Part shown: one piece after another, positions 34,335 through 42,803 of the stretch
How the letters are laid out: every line of letters begins with the position of its first letter
Position numbering within the stretch: the stretch's first letter is position 1
Source: Bacillota bacterium
GTDB taxonomy: Bacteria; Bacillota; Clostridia; Lachnospirales; Anaerotignaceae
DNA: 64,000 nt
Direction of reading: 5' to 3'
Assembly: GCA_019422105.1 (NCBI GenBank)
Contig: JAHZDZ010000005.1
Coordinates: 91,107-155,106, forward strand
Translations under genes and position numbers: made by a program
The notes under the pieces: generated by a model
Databases searched by the model: none
What the model was told of the DNA's origin: nothing
The model's input: the letters and a program-made list of their open reading frames with translations, nothing else

Positions 34335-35021
34335 TTAAACCCCTTCATCGGCGGCAGCCGTATTCAAATTAGTCTTTGCTTTAGAACTGTTTATCGCAAA
34401 ATCACAGTAAGGCGCCAAAAAACAGGCACCGCATTGAGGCCGTCTTGCAATACATACCTTGCGGCCATGGGCAATAATCTGCGTGTTGTAGCTAATCCAG
34501 TGATCTTGAGGCAGCAAATCCATCAACTCATATTCTATCTTCACAGGATCCTGGCTTTTTGTAAAGCCCAGCATATTGGACACTCTTCTTACATGGGTAT
34601 CCACAACAATACTGGGAATTCCGTAAATATTACCTCTTACAACATTCGCCGTCTTCCTTCCCACTCCCGGAAGCTTTGTCAATAAATCAATATCTCGGGG
34701 CACTTCCCCATTATACTTCTCCAAAAGCATCTGACAGCAGGCAATAATGCTTTTCGCCTTATTATGGTAAAACCCTATGGAATGAATGTCCTTCTCCAGT
34801 TCCTCCGGGGAAGCTTCGGCAAAAGCCTTCACACTTTTATATTTTCGGAACAAATCCATTGTCACCATGTTGACTCTGTCATCCGTACACTGAGCACTCA
34901 TGATGGTGGCAATCAAAAGCTGCCATGGCGTTTCATGGTTCAGATAGCATTTCACAGGGCCATATTTTTCGTCCAGAAGGGACAGAACGCCCCTTACCTT
35001 GTCCTGTATCTCCAAAAACAT
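34335..35021 (-). CDS. nth: Endonuclease III
   Basis: Nth is a bifunctional DNA glycosylase and AP lyase that removes oxidised pyrimidines. The 228-residue product has the helix-hairpin-helix LTKLPGVGRKTANVVRGN with the catalytic Lys, the catalytic Asp in VVDTHVRRVSNML, and a 4Fe-4S cluster C-X6-C-X2-C-X5-C at the C-terminus (CIARRPQCGACFLAPYC). ATG at 35021 follows AAGGAGG. Two copies of a TTTCC-TG-GGAAA palindrome, 20 bp apart, precede the ribosome-binding site. Confidence 0.95.
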   Translation of the reverse strand: MFLEIQDKVRGVLSLLDEKYGPVKCYLNHETPWQLLIATIMSAQCTDDRVNMVTMDLFRKYKSVKAFAEASPEELEKDIHSIGFYHNKAKSIIACCQMLLEKYNGEVPRDIDLLTKLPGVGRKTANVVRGNIYGIPSIVVDTHVRRVSNMLGFTKSQDPVKIEYELMDLLPQDHWISYNTQIIAHGRKVCIARRPQCGACFLAPYCDFAINSSKAKTNLNTAAADEGV

Positions 35022-35033
35022 ACACCTCCTTCT

Positions 35034-35067
35034 TTTCCTGGGAAATATTACAATTTCCTGGGAAATA
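35034..35067. promoter_or_regulatory. Tandem palindromes in the nth leader
   Basis: TTTCCTGGGAAATA occurs at 35034-35047 and 35054-35067, two helical turns apart. Each is a TTTCC/GGAAA inverted repeat. The position directly before the nth ribosome-binding site suits a repressor operator. Confidence 0.5.
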
Positions 35068-35074
35068 ACACAGT

Positions 35075-36829
35075 TCAGATTTCTATTTTGTAAATTGAGG
35101 CACAATTATGTATCTCGTCTTTTGCGTAATAATCAAACAAAATGGCAGTCTCTGCCGCCCAAACCACACCGCCGTCGTATGCCGCCATATGGGAAATATC
35201 ATGAGAAAATATTTCAATATGGCACATTCTTCCCACCTGTTGCGGGGTATAGGACAAAAGATGAGGCAAGTATTTCTCCATATTTTCTCTTTCATTGAAA
35301 AATGCCCTTTTTCTCTCCTTAAAAGCAGCCTTTTCGTCGTTTTGCAGCCAATCAGGCAATGTTTTCACATTATCTCCGATATAAATATCAAGTCTCAGCA
35401 ATTCCTTGATAATATCCATTTTATCTGCCGCAAAGCCCAGCGAGCAGCAAAATTCGTATAAAATCGTAAAAAGCTCCATTTTGCTGTGCTGCACCCTATG
35501 GAAGTTCTTTTCCTTCCAATATGTGCTTAGTTTTTCATAAAGGGCAAATGCTCCGCAAAAAAGCGGAATAAGAAATTTCAACGTATTCAGCGCTTTTCCA
35601 GAATTGTAGTATATCTCCACCATCTCCTCAATTCCCTTCAGGCGGAGCATTTGCTCATAATCCAGCTCCGCTGTATAAAGCACCTCATAGGGCGCCATGC
35701 TCTGGTATACAATACCATATTTTGAGGCATCCCGCCTCAGCCCTGATCCTCTCAAAAGCTTTAAAAAGCCAAGCTGGAACTGCTCCGGCGACAAACTGTA
35801 TACATCATCAAAGGATTTTTTAAAGCTCTCATAGTCTTCATAGGGAAGCCCCGCTATCAAATCCAGATGCTGATGAATATTTCCCATAGCCTTAATTTTT
35901 TCGACTACAGGCACAAGCTTCCCAAAGGAGGTATTCCTTTGGATGGCACAGATTGTCCTTTCATTGGTAGACTGCACGCCGATTTCAAACTGGAATAGTC
36001 CCTTTCTGGCTTCTCTTAACAATTTCAGACACTCGTCGTCTAAAAGCTCCGCCGTAATTTCCATATGAAAATTGGTTTTGCCATTATCATTTTCCATGAG
36101 AAACCGCCAAATCATCATGGCATGCCTTTTATTGCAGTTAAATGTCCTGTCAACAAACTTCACCTGCCGCACACCCTTATCCAGAAAAACCCTCAGATCC
36201 CTTTTTACCCTTTCCTCTGATAAGAAACGCACACCCTTTTCAACGGAGGACAAACAGTACTGGCAATTATAGGGGCATCCCCTCTGGCTTTCATAGTAGA
36301 CAATTCTGTTTTCAAGTCCCTCAAAGGTATCATAAACAAAGGGCAGCGCATCCATTAAAATTGGTGTTCGGGGAGGATTGTTGAAAATCTTGCCGTACTT
36401 TTTATAGCTTATGCCATCCACATCCTCTTCCCTAAGCGACCCTGACAGAAATCCCTCAACCAGACAGCGGAAGGTTTCCTCCCCCTCCCCCCGTATTATT
36501 ATATCAATAAAAGGGTTCTGTGCCAGATATTCCTCCGCGTCATAGCTTACCTCGGGCCCCCCAAGAATCAGGCGGCATGCCGGCAATATCTTTCTGACAT
36601 TTTCCGCTATCCTTAGAATCATGTTTATATTCCAGATATAGCAGGAAAATGCGAGAACATCCGGTTTTTTCCCATAAATATCCCCTAAAATAAAATCTTC
36701 CTCATGGTTTATGGTATATTCCGCAATTTCAACAGCATCCCCGTGCGGTCCGCAGTATTTTTTCAGGCATCGAAGCGCCAAAGAAGAATGAATAAACTTG
36801 GCGTTTAACGCAGTCAAAAGTATTTTCAT
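35075..36829 (-). CDS. B12-binding radical SAM protein, DUF4080 type
   Basis: The 584-residue product has an N-terminal cobalamin-binding-like domain (about 1-135, with LGGPEVSYDAEEYL). A radical-SAM core follows with CPYNCQYC near residue 185, the CxxxCxxC 4Fe-4S site, then a DUF4080 C-terminal region (about 370-580). Proteins of this build probably methylate or rearrange unreactive substrates; the DUF4080 group has no assigned reaction. The start MKILLTALNAKFIHSS is typical. It ends 53 bp before nth on the same strand. Confidence 0.9.
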   Translation of the reverse strand: MKILLTALNAKFIHSSLALRCLKKYCGPHGDAVEIAEYTINHEEDFILGDIYGKKPDVLAFSCYIWNINMILRIAENVRKILPACRLILGGPEVSYDAEEYLAQNPFIDIIIRGEGEETFRCLVEGFLSGSLREEDVDGISYKKYGKIFNNPPRTPILMDALPFVYDTFEGLENRIVYYESQRGCPYNCQYCLSSVEKGVRFLSEERVKRDLRVFLDKGVRQVKFVDRTFNCNKRHAMMIWRFLMENDNGKTNFHMEITAELLDDECLKLLREARKGLFQFEIGVQSTNERTICAIQRNTSFGKLVPVVEKIKAMGNIHQHLDLIAGLPYEDYESFKKSFDDVYSLSPEQFQLGFLKLLRGSGLRRDASKYGIVYQSMAPYEVLYTAELDYEQMLRLKGIEEMVEIYYNSGKALNTLKFLIPLFCGAFALYEKLSTYWKEKNFHRVQHSKMELFTILYEFCCSLGFAADKMDIIKELLRLDIYIGDNVKTLPDWLQNDEKAAFKERKRAFFNERENMEKYLPHLLSYTPQQVGRMCHIEIFSHDISHMAAYDGGVVWAAETAILFDYYAKDEIHNCASIYKIEI

Positions 36830-36992
36830 TCCTATTCACCCCATATCTTGTCATAAATAGTTTGATTCTATATTATCATAAAGAAAAGAATCGGGAAAGA
36901 GAACACCCTCTCCTGCAATATTTTCCGCATACAAGATTTCCCTATATCCATCACACCATATTGCTGTAGAATACTGATTATGGTAACATAGG

Positions 36993-37060
36993 AAAATAGC
37001 CGCAAGGTAGCTATTTTTACGGATTGAGTCGGTTACAAATCAATGCGGGGTGGCATTTTC
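36993..37060. repeat. Double-hairpin repeat family, single copy
   Basis: AAAATAGC...GCTATTTT forms the first hairpin, followed by ACGGATTGA and a degenerate second arm. This is the same unit as the tandem array at 1-290 and the copies near 44181 and 46546. It lies just upstream of the DUF3781 gene. Confidence 0.8.
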
Positions 37061-37090
37061 ATAAATTTAAAGAATTAGGAGGCTTACCGC

Positions 37091-37378
37091 ATGGCAGAAA
37101 AAGCAGACGGAAGTACCCACGGATTGACAGATAATTTAGATAAACTGCACACAACTAAGCTGGGGCTGGAGAGGATAAAAAGAAACCTTATTTTAGACGA
37201 CAATACAGATGCCGTCTCCTGGTGCAGAGAAATAATTAAAGCTGCGGGCAGTACGATTATGAGAAAGGGTAAAAACTGGTATATACAATCAGACAGTTTA
37301 ATAATAACTGTGAACACTTACAGCTATACTATCATCACGGCACACAAATTAACAGGGAAAGAGAACATAGGGAAATGA
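37091..37378 (+). CDS. DUF3781 family protein
   Basis: The 95-residue product matches the DUF3781 family of small cytosolic proteins. The conserved segments are LHTTKLGLERIKRNL near residues 19-33 and the C-terminal GKNWYIQSDSLIITVN and SYTIITAHK. The ATG follows TTAGGAGG at eight bases. It stands alone on the plus strand, flanked by repeats. No function is known. Confidence 0.85.
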   Translation: MAEKADGSTHGLTDNLDKLHTTKLGLERIKRNLILDDNTDAVSWCREIIKAAGSTIMRKGKNWYIQSDSLIITVNTYSYTIITAHKLTGKENIGK

Positions 37379-37445
37379 CTGGGTATATTGTCCAAATTCA
37401 CAGGGATTTTCAAAAGTCCTTCTGGGTATTTATCCTTGACAATAA

Positions 37446-37790
37446 AAACCGCGTAAATACGCGGTTTCAGCTTGTCAAAAAAGTCCCTTCGGGACACTTT
37501 TTTGAAATGATAGCAGTATATTCGTACAAGGATTGACTGTCGTCATGGTCAACACCTTGCTTTGCAAGGCTCGCTTCGCTCGGCGCGGTGTCTTCCGCGC
37601 TGCTATCTTGAAATCAGGGCTTTTCCTCAGACTGGCAAAGCCCGTCTTGCGGATTCCAATTGGAAAACTCTTTCATGCATACCGAAGACAGCTTTTGAAC
37701 GATGCGAAAAAGTGCTGACCATTTCCAACCCTTTCCGCGATTCAAAAATAGGTTGATTGACAGCCTGAAACCGCGTAAATACGCGGTTTC
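37446..37790. repeat. Spacer repeat module flanked by identical hairpins
   Basis: The same 22-bp palindrome, made of AAACCGCG and CGCGGTTT around TAAATA, lies at 37446-37467 and 37768-37789. Between them are a GTCCC/GGGAC hairpin (37477-37503), AAGGATTGACTGTCGTCATG, and GC-rich segments with GCAAGGCTCGCTTCGC. Part of this recurs inverted at 29990-30139. I see no gene within. Confidence 0.8.
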
Positions 37791-37809
37791 TTTAAGATTT
37801 GTCTTTTTT

Positions 37810-37843
37810 AAAAAGCTCCTTCTGGGAGCAGAAGGAGCTTTTT
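37810..37843. terminator. Strong bidirectional terminator
   Basis: AAAAAGCTCCTTCT pairs perfectly with AGAAGGAGCTTTTT around GGGAGC. It lies just after the stop of the minus-strand YtxH-like gene. Confidence 0.88.
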
Positions 37844-37852
37844 CGTTTTCTA

Positions 37853-38020
37853 TCAGAATAAATGATCCGTCATATCGTCTATCATGTGACCTGCTCGAGA
37901 AGCCATTTTCCTGCCGTTTTTCATCATTTTTCTTTTTGCTTTTTTGTCGCTCATAACATAGCCTACACCAATTGCTGTCATTACACTTCCGGCCAAAAGA
38001 CCTGTTGTCAGTTTATGCAT
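37853..38020 (-). CDS. Small YtxH-like membrane protein
   Basis: The 55-residue product starts MHKLTTGLLAGSVMTAIGVG, a glycine-rich membrane helix, followed by a basic segment (KKAKRKMMKNGRK) and an amphipathic tail. It resembles short YtxH or stress-type proteins found in Firmicutes. ATG at 38020 follows AAGGGGTG; the longer frame is unsupported. It has its own terminator. No function is assigned. Confidence 0.75.
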   Translation of the reverse strand: MHKLTTGLLAGSVMTAIGVGYVMSDKKAKRKMMKNGRKMASRAGHMIDDMTDHLF

Positions 38021-38260
38021 ACTCAGACACCCCTTTTCCTGCTGGTTTATTCTCAAAAGCACAGCCCTCTGCTAAAAAATGAAGAAAACAATGCCTTTAT
38101 TCAATATTACACACCAAATAAGTTAAAAGTTAAATTTTTTCCAGTCTGAAATTTACATTTCAAGCCATAATAAAAGTACAGCAATTTTAAATCACTGTAC
38201 TACTATTATTGGATTATGCTTTTAAAATATACGCTGAAGGATTACCCAATTAAACCTTCC

Positions 38261-39508
38261 CTACAGCTCATGAATGAACAGCCCGCTTCTAAGCTTCGGC
38301 TCAAACCAGGTAGATTTTGGCGGCATAATTTCTCCCTCGTCCGCCACCTGCATCAGTTCCTCTATGGTAGTTGGAAACATACTGAAGGCCAGCTTCATTT
38401 CCCCGCTGTCCACTCGCCTTTCCAACTCCTTAAGCCCCCGAATTCCGCCTACAAAATCAATTCTCTTATCCGTCCTCACATCCTGTATGCCCAATATAGG
38501 AATTAACACTTCCTCCTGCAATATAGAAACATCCAGGCGCTCCACCGTATTTTTTGCTTCAAAATCTTCTTTTCGCCTCAAACGATACCAGGTTTTATTC
38601 ATGTACAAGCCAAATTCCATTTTTTGGCGGGGATGGAAGGGCTCTTTTTCACTTAACCTTTCCACTTCGAATTTTTCTTCCAATTTCTTCAAAAATTCGT
38701 TTTCCTCAAGTCCGTTTAAATCCTTTACCAGACGATTATAGTCCAATATTTTCAATTCCTTTTCGGGAAACAGCACAGAAAGATAATAGTTGAATTCCTC
38801 CTCCCCTGTATACGCCGGATGTTCCTCCCTCTTTTTTAGCCCTACCTTAACTGCCGAGGCATTCCTGTGATGTCCGTCCGCAATATACAGGTTCGGCACC
38901 TGCCGAAATAATTCCGTCAGGCGGTTAATGGTAATATCGTTGTTTATCACCCATACCGTATGTCCAATGCCGTCGTCAGCTGTAAAGTCATAGACAGGAA
39001 CATGGTTTTTTGCCCAGCCATCAAGCATTACATCAATAATGTCATTTCCTCTGTACGCCATAAAAATCGGTCCTGTGTTTGCATTACAGTATTCTACATG
39101 GCTGATGCGGTCCTGCTCCTTGTCAGCCCTTGTCAGCTCATGCTTTTTTATAGTCCCGTCCAGATACTCGTCTATGGAGGTACAGGCGACAAGCCCTGTC
39201 TGACGCCGCCCATCCATGGTAAGGCGGTAAATATAATAGCAGGGGTAGCTGTCCTTTTTTAAAATCCCCATTTCCATCATATGGCGAAGGCTTTCCCTGG
39301 CCTTCTCGTATACCCTTTTGTCATAGAGGGATATATTCTTTTCCAAATCCACCTCCGCCTTATCCACATGCAGGAAGGAGTAAGGATTCTCTTTTGTCTT
39401 TTCCCTGGCTTCCTCACTGTTCAATACATCATATGGCAGGGCTGCCACCCTGTAGGCAATATCCGCTCTTGGCCGTACAGCCTGAAACGGTCTCACTGTT
39501 GCCATCAT
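38261..39508 (-). CDS. DUF1015 family protein
   Basis: The 415-residue product matches DUF1015. The start VRPFQAVRPRADIAYRVAAL and the centre IADGHHRNASAVKVG (near residues 210-225) are characteristic, with a predicted nucleotide- or metal-binding HHR. In many Clostridia this gene is directly downstream of serC and serA, as here (27 bp after serA). Co-occurrence suggests a link to serine synthesis or control, but no activity is known. Confidence 0.9.
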   Translation of the reverse strand: MMATVRPFQAVRPRADIAYRVAALPYDVLNSEEAREKTKENPYSFLHVDKAEVDLEKNISLYDKRVYEKARESLRHMMEMGILKKDSYPCYYIYRLTMDGRRQTGLVACTSIDEYLDGTIKKHELTRADKEQDRISHVEYCNANTGPIFMAYRGNDIIDVMLDGWAKNHVPVYDFTADDGIGHTVWVINNDITINRLTELFRQVPNLYIADGHHRNASAVKVGLKKREEHPAYTGEEEFNYYLSVLFPEKELKILDYNRLVKDLNGLEENEFLKKLEEKFEVERLSEKEPFHPRQKMEFGLYMNKTWYRLRRKEDFEAKNTVERLDVSILQEEVLIPILGIQDVRTDKRIDFVGGIRGLKELERRVDSGEMKLAFSMFPTTIEELMQVADEGEIMPPKSTWFEPKLRSGLFIHEL

Positions 39509-39535
39509 TACTCCCCCTTTTTTTGCAGATGCGGC

Positions 39536-40705
39536 TTATCTCACTACTCTTGCCGCTACAATGCCTTCCACTTTCAAAAGCTCCTCTATAATTTCCTTCT
39601 CTTTTCCCATTAAATCATCAGCGTCCACAAGTGTATAGGCATAACCCCCCCTGCTTTTATTGAGCATGTTGTCTATATTGATACTGAATTTTGCAAAAGC
39701 TGAGGCTATTGAGCCCACCATGTTGGGAATATTTTTATTGATGACAGAAATGCGGCGCTTTCCCGTATATGCCACCTCACAGTCAGGAAAATTAACAGAA
39801 TTTTTAATAGTGCCGTATTCCAGAAATTCCTTTATCTCCTGGGCTGCCATAGCGGCACAATTATCCTCAGACTCAGGCGTTGACGCACCAATGTGAGGCG
39901 TTACAATTGTGTTCTCCATACCTAAAACCTTGTCATCTGCAAAATCCGTCACATAACAGGATATGATCCCCTCCTTGATGGCTACCTCCAAATCGTCCAG
40001 ATTCACAAGCTCACCGCGGGAAAAGTTCAATAGCCGCGCTCCTTTTTTTGTACAGGCAAAGAGCTCTTTGTTAAACAGGTTTCTTGTCTTGTCGTTGAGA
40101 GGGATATGCATGGTAATGTAATCACACTGGGATGCAATAGCCTCCACGCTTTCCGCCTTTATAACGCCGCTTGACAGACTCCATGCCGCGTCAACGCTCA
40201 AAAACGGGTCATAGCCTAAAACCTCCATGCCTAGCTTTTTCGCCATATTGGCAACCAGAACTCCGATAGCACCAAGGCCGATAACACCCAGCTTCTTGCC
40301 ACTGATTTCCGGACCTACAAACTGTGCCTTTCCTTTTTCCACCAGCTTGTCGACGTTCTCCTGTCCCTTAAGCCCCTTCACCCATTCAATGCCGTCTACT
40401 ATTTTCCTCGAGGAAATAAGCATAGCTGTCAAAACCAGTTCCTTTACGGCATTGGCATTGGCCCCCGGCGTATTGAAAACGACAATACCGTTTTCCGTAC
40501 ATTTTTCAATGGGAATATTGTTTGTTCCGGCTCCCGCTCTTGCCACAGCTCTCAGAGATTTCGTTAGCTCCATGTCATGCATGGAAAAGCTCCTTAAAAT
40601 AATGCCGTCCGGATTCTGTTCCTCTTCACTGATATGGTAATCCGCTGCCGGAAGCAGGCTCAGACCCGCTTCCGATATTTTGTTTAACGTCAGTATATTG
40701 TACAT
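39536..40705 (-). CDS. serA: D-3-phosphoglycerate dehydrogenase
   Basis: SerA oxidises 3-phosphoglycerate with NAD, the first step of serine synthesis. The 389-residue product has the Rossmann motif GVIGLGAIGVLVANMAKKLG, the substrate arginine region VARAGAGTNNIPIEKC, the catalytic His in TPHIGASTPESE, and a C-terminal ACT domain (about 315-389) for serine feedback. ATG at 40705 follows AAGGGGTG at eight bases; a GTG three codons upstream is also possible. It lies 17 bp after serC under the T-box. Confidence 0.96.
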   Translation of the reverse strand: MYNILTLNKISEAGLSLLPAADYHISEEEQNPDGIILRSFSMHDMELTKSLRAVARAGAGTNNIPIEKCTENGIVVFNTPGANANAVKELVLTAMLISSRKIVDGIEWVKGLKGQENVDKLVEKGKAQFVGPEISGKKLGVIGLGAIGVLVANMAKKLGMEVLGYDPFLSVDAAWSLSSGVIKAESVEAIASQCDYITMHIPLNDKTRNLFNKELFACTKKGARLLNFSRGELVNLDDLEVAIKEGIISCYVTDFADDKVLGMENTIVTPHIGASTPESEDNCAAMAAQEIKEFLEYGTIKNSVNFPDCEVAYTGKRRISVINKNIPNMVGSIASAFAKFSINIDNMLNKSRGGYAYTLVDADDLMGKEKEIIEELLKVEGIVAARVVR

Positions 40706-40722
40706 GGAAAACACCCCTTTTT

Positions 40723-41814
40723 TTATTGTTTGTTCTTCTTCTCAAAGTCCTCCATAAAATCAACCAGCGCCTGCACGCCCTCATAAGGCATGGCATTGTA
40801 GATGCTTGCCCTCATGCCGCCTACTGTCCTGTGGCCCTTCAAATTAACAAGGCCCCTCTCCGCCGACTCCTTGATAAATTTCAAATTCAGATCCTCTGAC
40901 GGTAAAACAAAAGGCACATTCATAAGGGAGCGATCCTCCCTTACCACAGTTCCCTGAAACATTGCTGAGTTGTCTAAAAAGTCATACAGCAATGCTGCCT
41001 TTTTCTCATTTCTCTTCTGCATTTCCGCCACACCGCCCATTTCTGCCAGCCATTCAAAAACACAGCCGGCTACATAAATAGAAAATGTGGGAGGCGTATT
41101 GTATAAGGAATCATTTTTAGCATGAATCGCATAGTCGAGCATGGTGGGCGTAACATCCAGTGCATGGCCGAGAAGATCCTCTCTGACAACTGCAATGGTA
41201 AGACCCGCCGGCCCCAGATTTTTCTGCGCGCCAGCAAATATAATGCCGAAGCGGGAGACGTCTATTTTCTCCGCCAGAATGCTTGAGGACATATCTCCAA
41301 CCAATGGAATATTGCCGCAGTCCGGTATCTTATCCTCTGTGTAATGGGTACCGTAAATTGTGTTGTTCAGTGTGATGTAAAAATAATCCGCATCCGGATC
41401 AAAATCCTTTTTGTCAAGTCTTGGTATATAGGTATAATTTTTATCCTCAGAGGATGCAACCACATTTACCTGACCGTATTTTTTTGCTTCCTCAATGGCT
41501 TTTTTAGACCACTGGCCGGTTTTTACGTAATCCGCCCTTTTGTTTTTTCCAAAAAGGTTTAAGGGCACCATGGCAAACTGAGTGGAGCCGCCGCCCTGCA
41601 AAAACAGTACCTTATAGTTATCAGGCACACCCATAAGGTGTCTTAGATTCTTCTCCGCGTTGTGAAGTATCGCCTCAAAATCCTTGGAGCGATGGCTCAT
41701 CTCCATCACTGACATGCCGCATTCCCCATAATTGATAAATTCCTTCTGCACTCTCTTTAAAACCTCCAATGGAAGCATAGAAGGTCCCGCCGAAAAATTA
41801 TATACTCTATCCAT
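40723..41814 (-). CDS. serC: Phosphoserine aminotransferase
   Basis: SerC transaminates 3-phosphohydroxypyruvate to phosphoserine using PLP. The 363-residue product has YNFSAGPSMLPLEVLK at the N-terminus, LQGGGSTQFAMVPLNL near residue 72, and the PLP lysine K198 in GAQKNLGPAGL. It heads serC-serA-DUF1015, behind a T-box leader. Phosphoserine phosphatase is not in the window. Confidence 0.97.
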   Translation of the reverse strand: MDRVYNFSAGPSMLPLEVLKRVQKEFINYGECGMSVMEMSHRSKDFEAILHNAEKNLRHLMGVPDNYKVLFLQGGGSTQFAMVPLNLFGKNKRADYVKTGQWSKKAIEEAKKYGQVNVVASSEDKNYTYIPRLDKKDFDPDADYFYITLNNTIYGTHYTEDKIPDCGNIPLVGDMSSSILAEKIDVSRFGIIFAGAQKNLGPAGLTIAVVREDLLGHALDVTPTMLDYAIHAKNDSLYNTPPTFSIYVAGCVFEWLAEMGGVAEMQKRNEKKAALLYDFLDNSAMFQGTVVREDRSLMNVPFVLPSEDLNLKFIKESAERGLVNLKGHRTVGGMRASIYNAMPYEGVQALVDFMEDFEKKNKQ

Positions 41815-41923
41815 ATCTGATTTCCCCCTGTTCTATACTGTGACAATAATAATAGTAATGATAGTTACGCTGCGCTGCGTTTGTTAATTTCTGTAAATTT
41901 TGGTAAAATTTTATGAATAAAAT

Positions 41924-42145
41924 AAAAAAAATCTCGTCCCATGTAGGGACGAGATAAAAATAACCCGCGTTGCCACCCAGATTGCCATGGCTGCGCCATG
42001 ACCTCTTTTTTGCTGTAAAGGGCTGACCCTTCCGGTTCATCACCGGCAACTAGAAAGTGGAACACCCTCTGCTCTAATCAGTTCGCACCTGCCACTGACT
42101 CTCTGTATAGCCTGAAGGGCTTAGCTTTCATCATCGTTATTTTGC
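41924..42145 (-). promoter_or_regulatory. T-box leader of serC-serA, probably tRNA-Ser
   Basis: On the minus strand the T-box core reads TCTGGGTGGCAACGCGGG (about 41962-41980). A terminator, ATCTCGTCCC/GGGACGAGAT (41931-41955), follows with seven Ts. Stem I lies in the upstream 110 nt. TCT in ACTTTCTAG is a possible Ser specifier, chosen by eye. Downstream serine genes support Ser. Confidence 0.9.
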
Positions 42146-42149
42146 TAAA

Positions 42150-42437
42150 ATGAAATTAAGGTCAATTATAGCACATGAAAAAATATTTACAACAGCTAAT
42201 TTTTCAGCCAAAAAAAAGCACATGGGAAAACTTTTAGCATTAATTTCTAAAAAAGCGCTTTTTATTTCAGTGATTCCGTATACTTTTTACTTCTATCGGT
42301 TAGGACAAACTTTGCCTTTTTATGCCCTTATACTATCCGCCCCCGCATATTTCACACTATTTTCGTCTATTTAGAGAGGACATATGTCCTCCGTTCGTGT
42401 CATAAAACCGTTATATTTTACATAAAAAAGAAAAGAA
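42150..42437. other. Divergent spacer between Ser and Trp T-box units
   Basis: The AT-rich spacer holds opposing promoters and a perfect 16-bp palindrome, GAGGACAT/ATGTCCTC, at 42376-42391, about 50 bp before the trpB2 promoter. An open frame at 42150-42374 has no ribosome-binding site and is not called. Confidence 0.55.
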
Positions 42438-42465
42438 TTGACAATGAGCTGAAAAACAATATAAT
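42438..42465 (+). promoter_or_regulatory. Sigma-A promoter of the trpB2 leader
   Basis: TTGACA (42438-42443), a 16-bp spacer and TATAAT (42460-42465) form a consensus promoter just before the T-box leader. Confidence 0.85.
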
Positions 42466-42477
42466 GAAATTAATATC

Positions 42478-42742
42478 TTGAAAGCGTTGAGCAGGAATAG
42501 TACCTCCTGAATCAGAATTCAAAGAGAGCCGGCGGTGATGGAAATCCGGTATTTCTGACAGGAAGGAATGGCCCTGCGAGCGGAAGCTGAAAAATATATT
42601 TAGTAGGCGACACGGACGCCCCCGTTACAGGGCAGGCTGTATGGCTGTACAGTCTAAAGAGACGCCGTTTTGATACGGCAATAGAGGTGGCACCACGGTA
42701 ACCCGTCCTCTGTATACTTATTTGTATGCAGAGGTTTTTTTT
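42478..42742 (+). promoter_or_regulatory. T-box leader of trpB2, probably tRNA-Trp
   Basis: The T-box core AGAGGTGGCACCACGG lies at 42683-42698. A terminator, CCTCTGTATAC/GTATGCAGAGG, follows at 42707-42734 with eight Ts. In stem I, GCAGG pairs with CCTGC, and the 3' side reads GGAATGGCC, where TGG (42569-42571) is the likely Trp specifier. The downstream gene agrees. Confidence 0.92.
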
Positions 42743-42803
42743 ATGGAACCTGATTTTACAAAAATGGTTCAACAAATTAAGATGAGAGAGGAAGAGATGA
42801 GAC

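Noticed and set aside
42150..42374. Open frame of 74 codons between the two T-box units
   Set aside because: It has no ribosome-binding site, starts within the AT-rich divergent spacer and has no family features.
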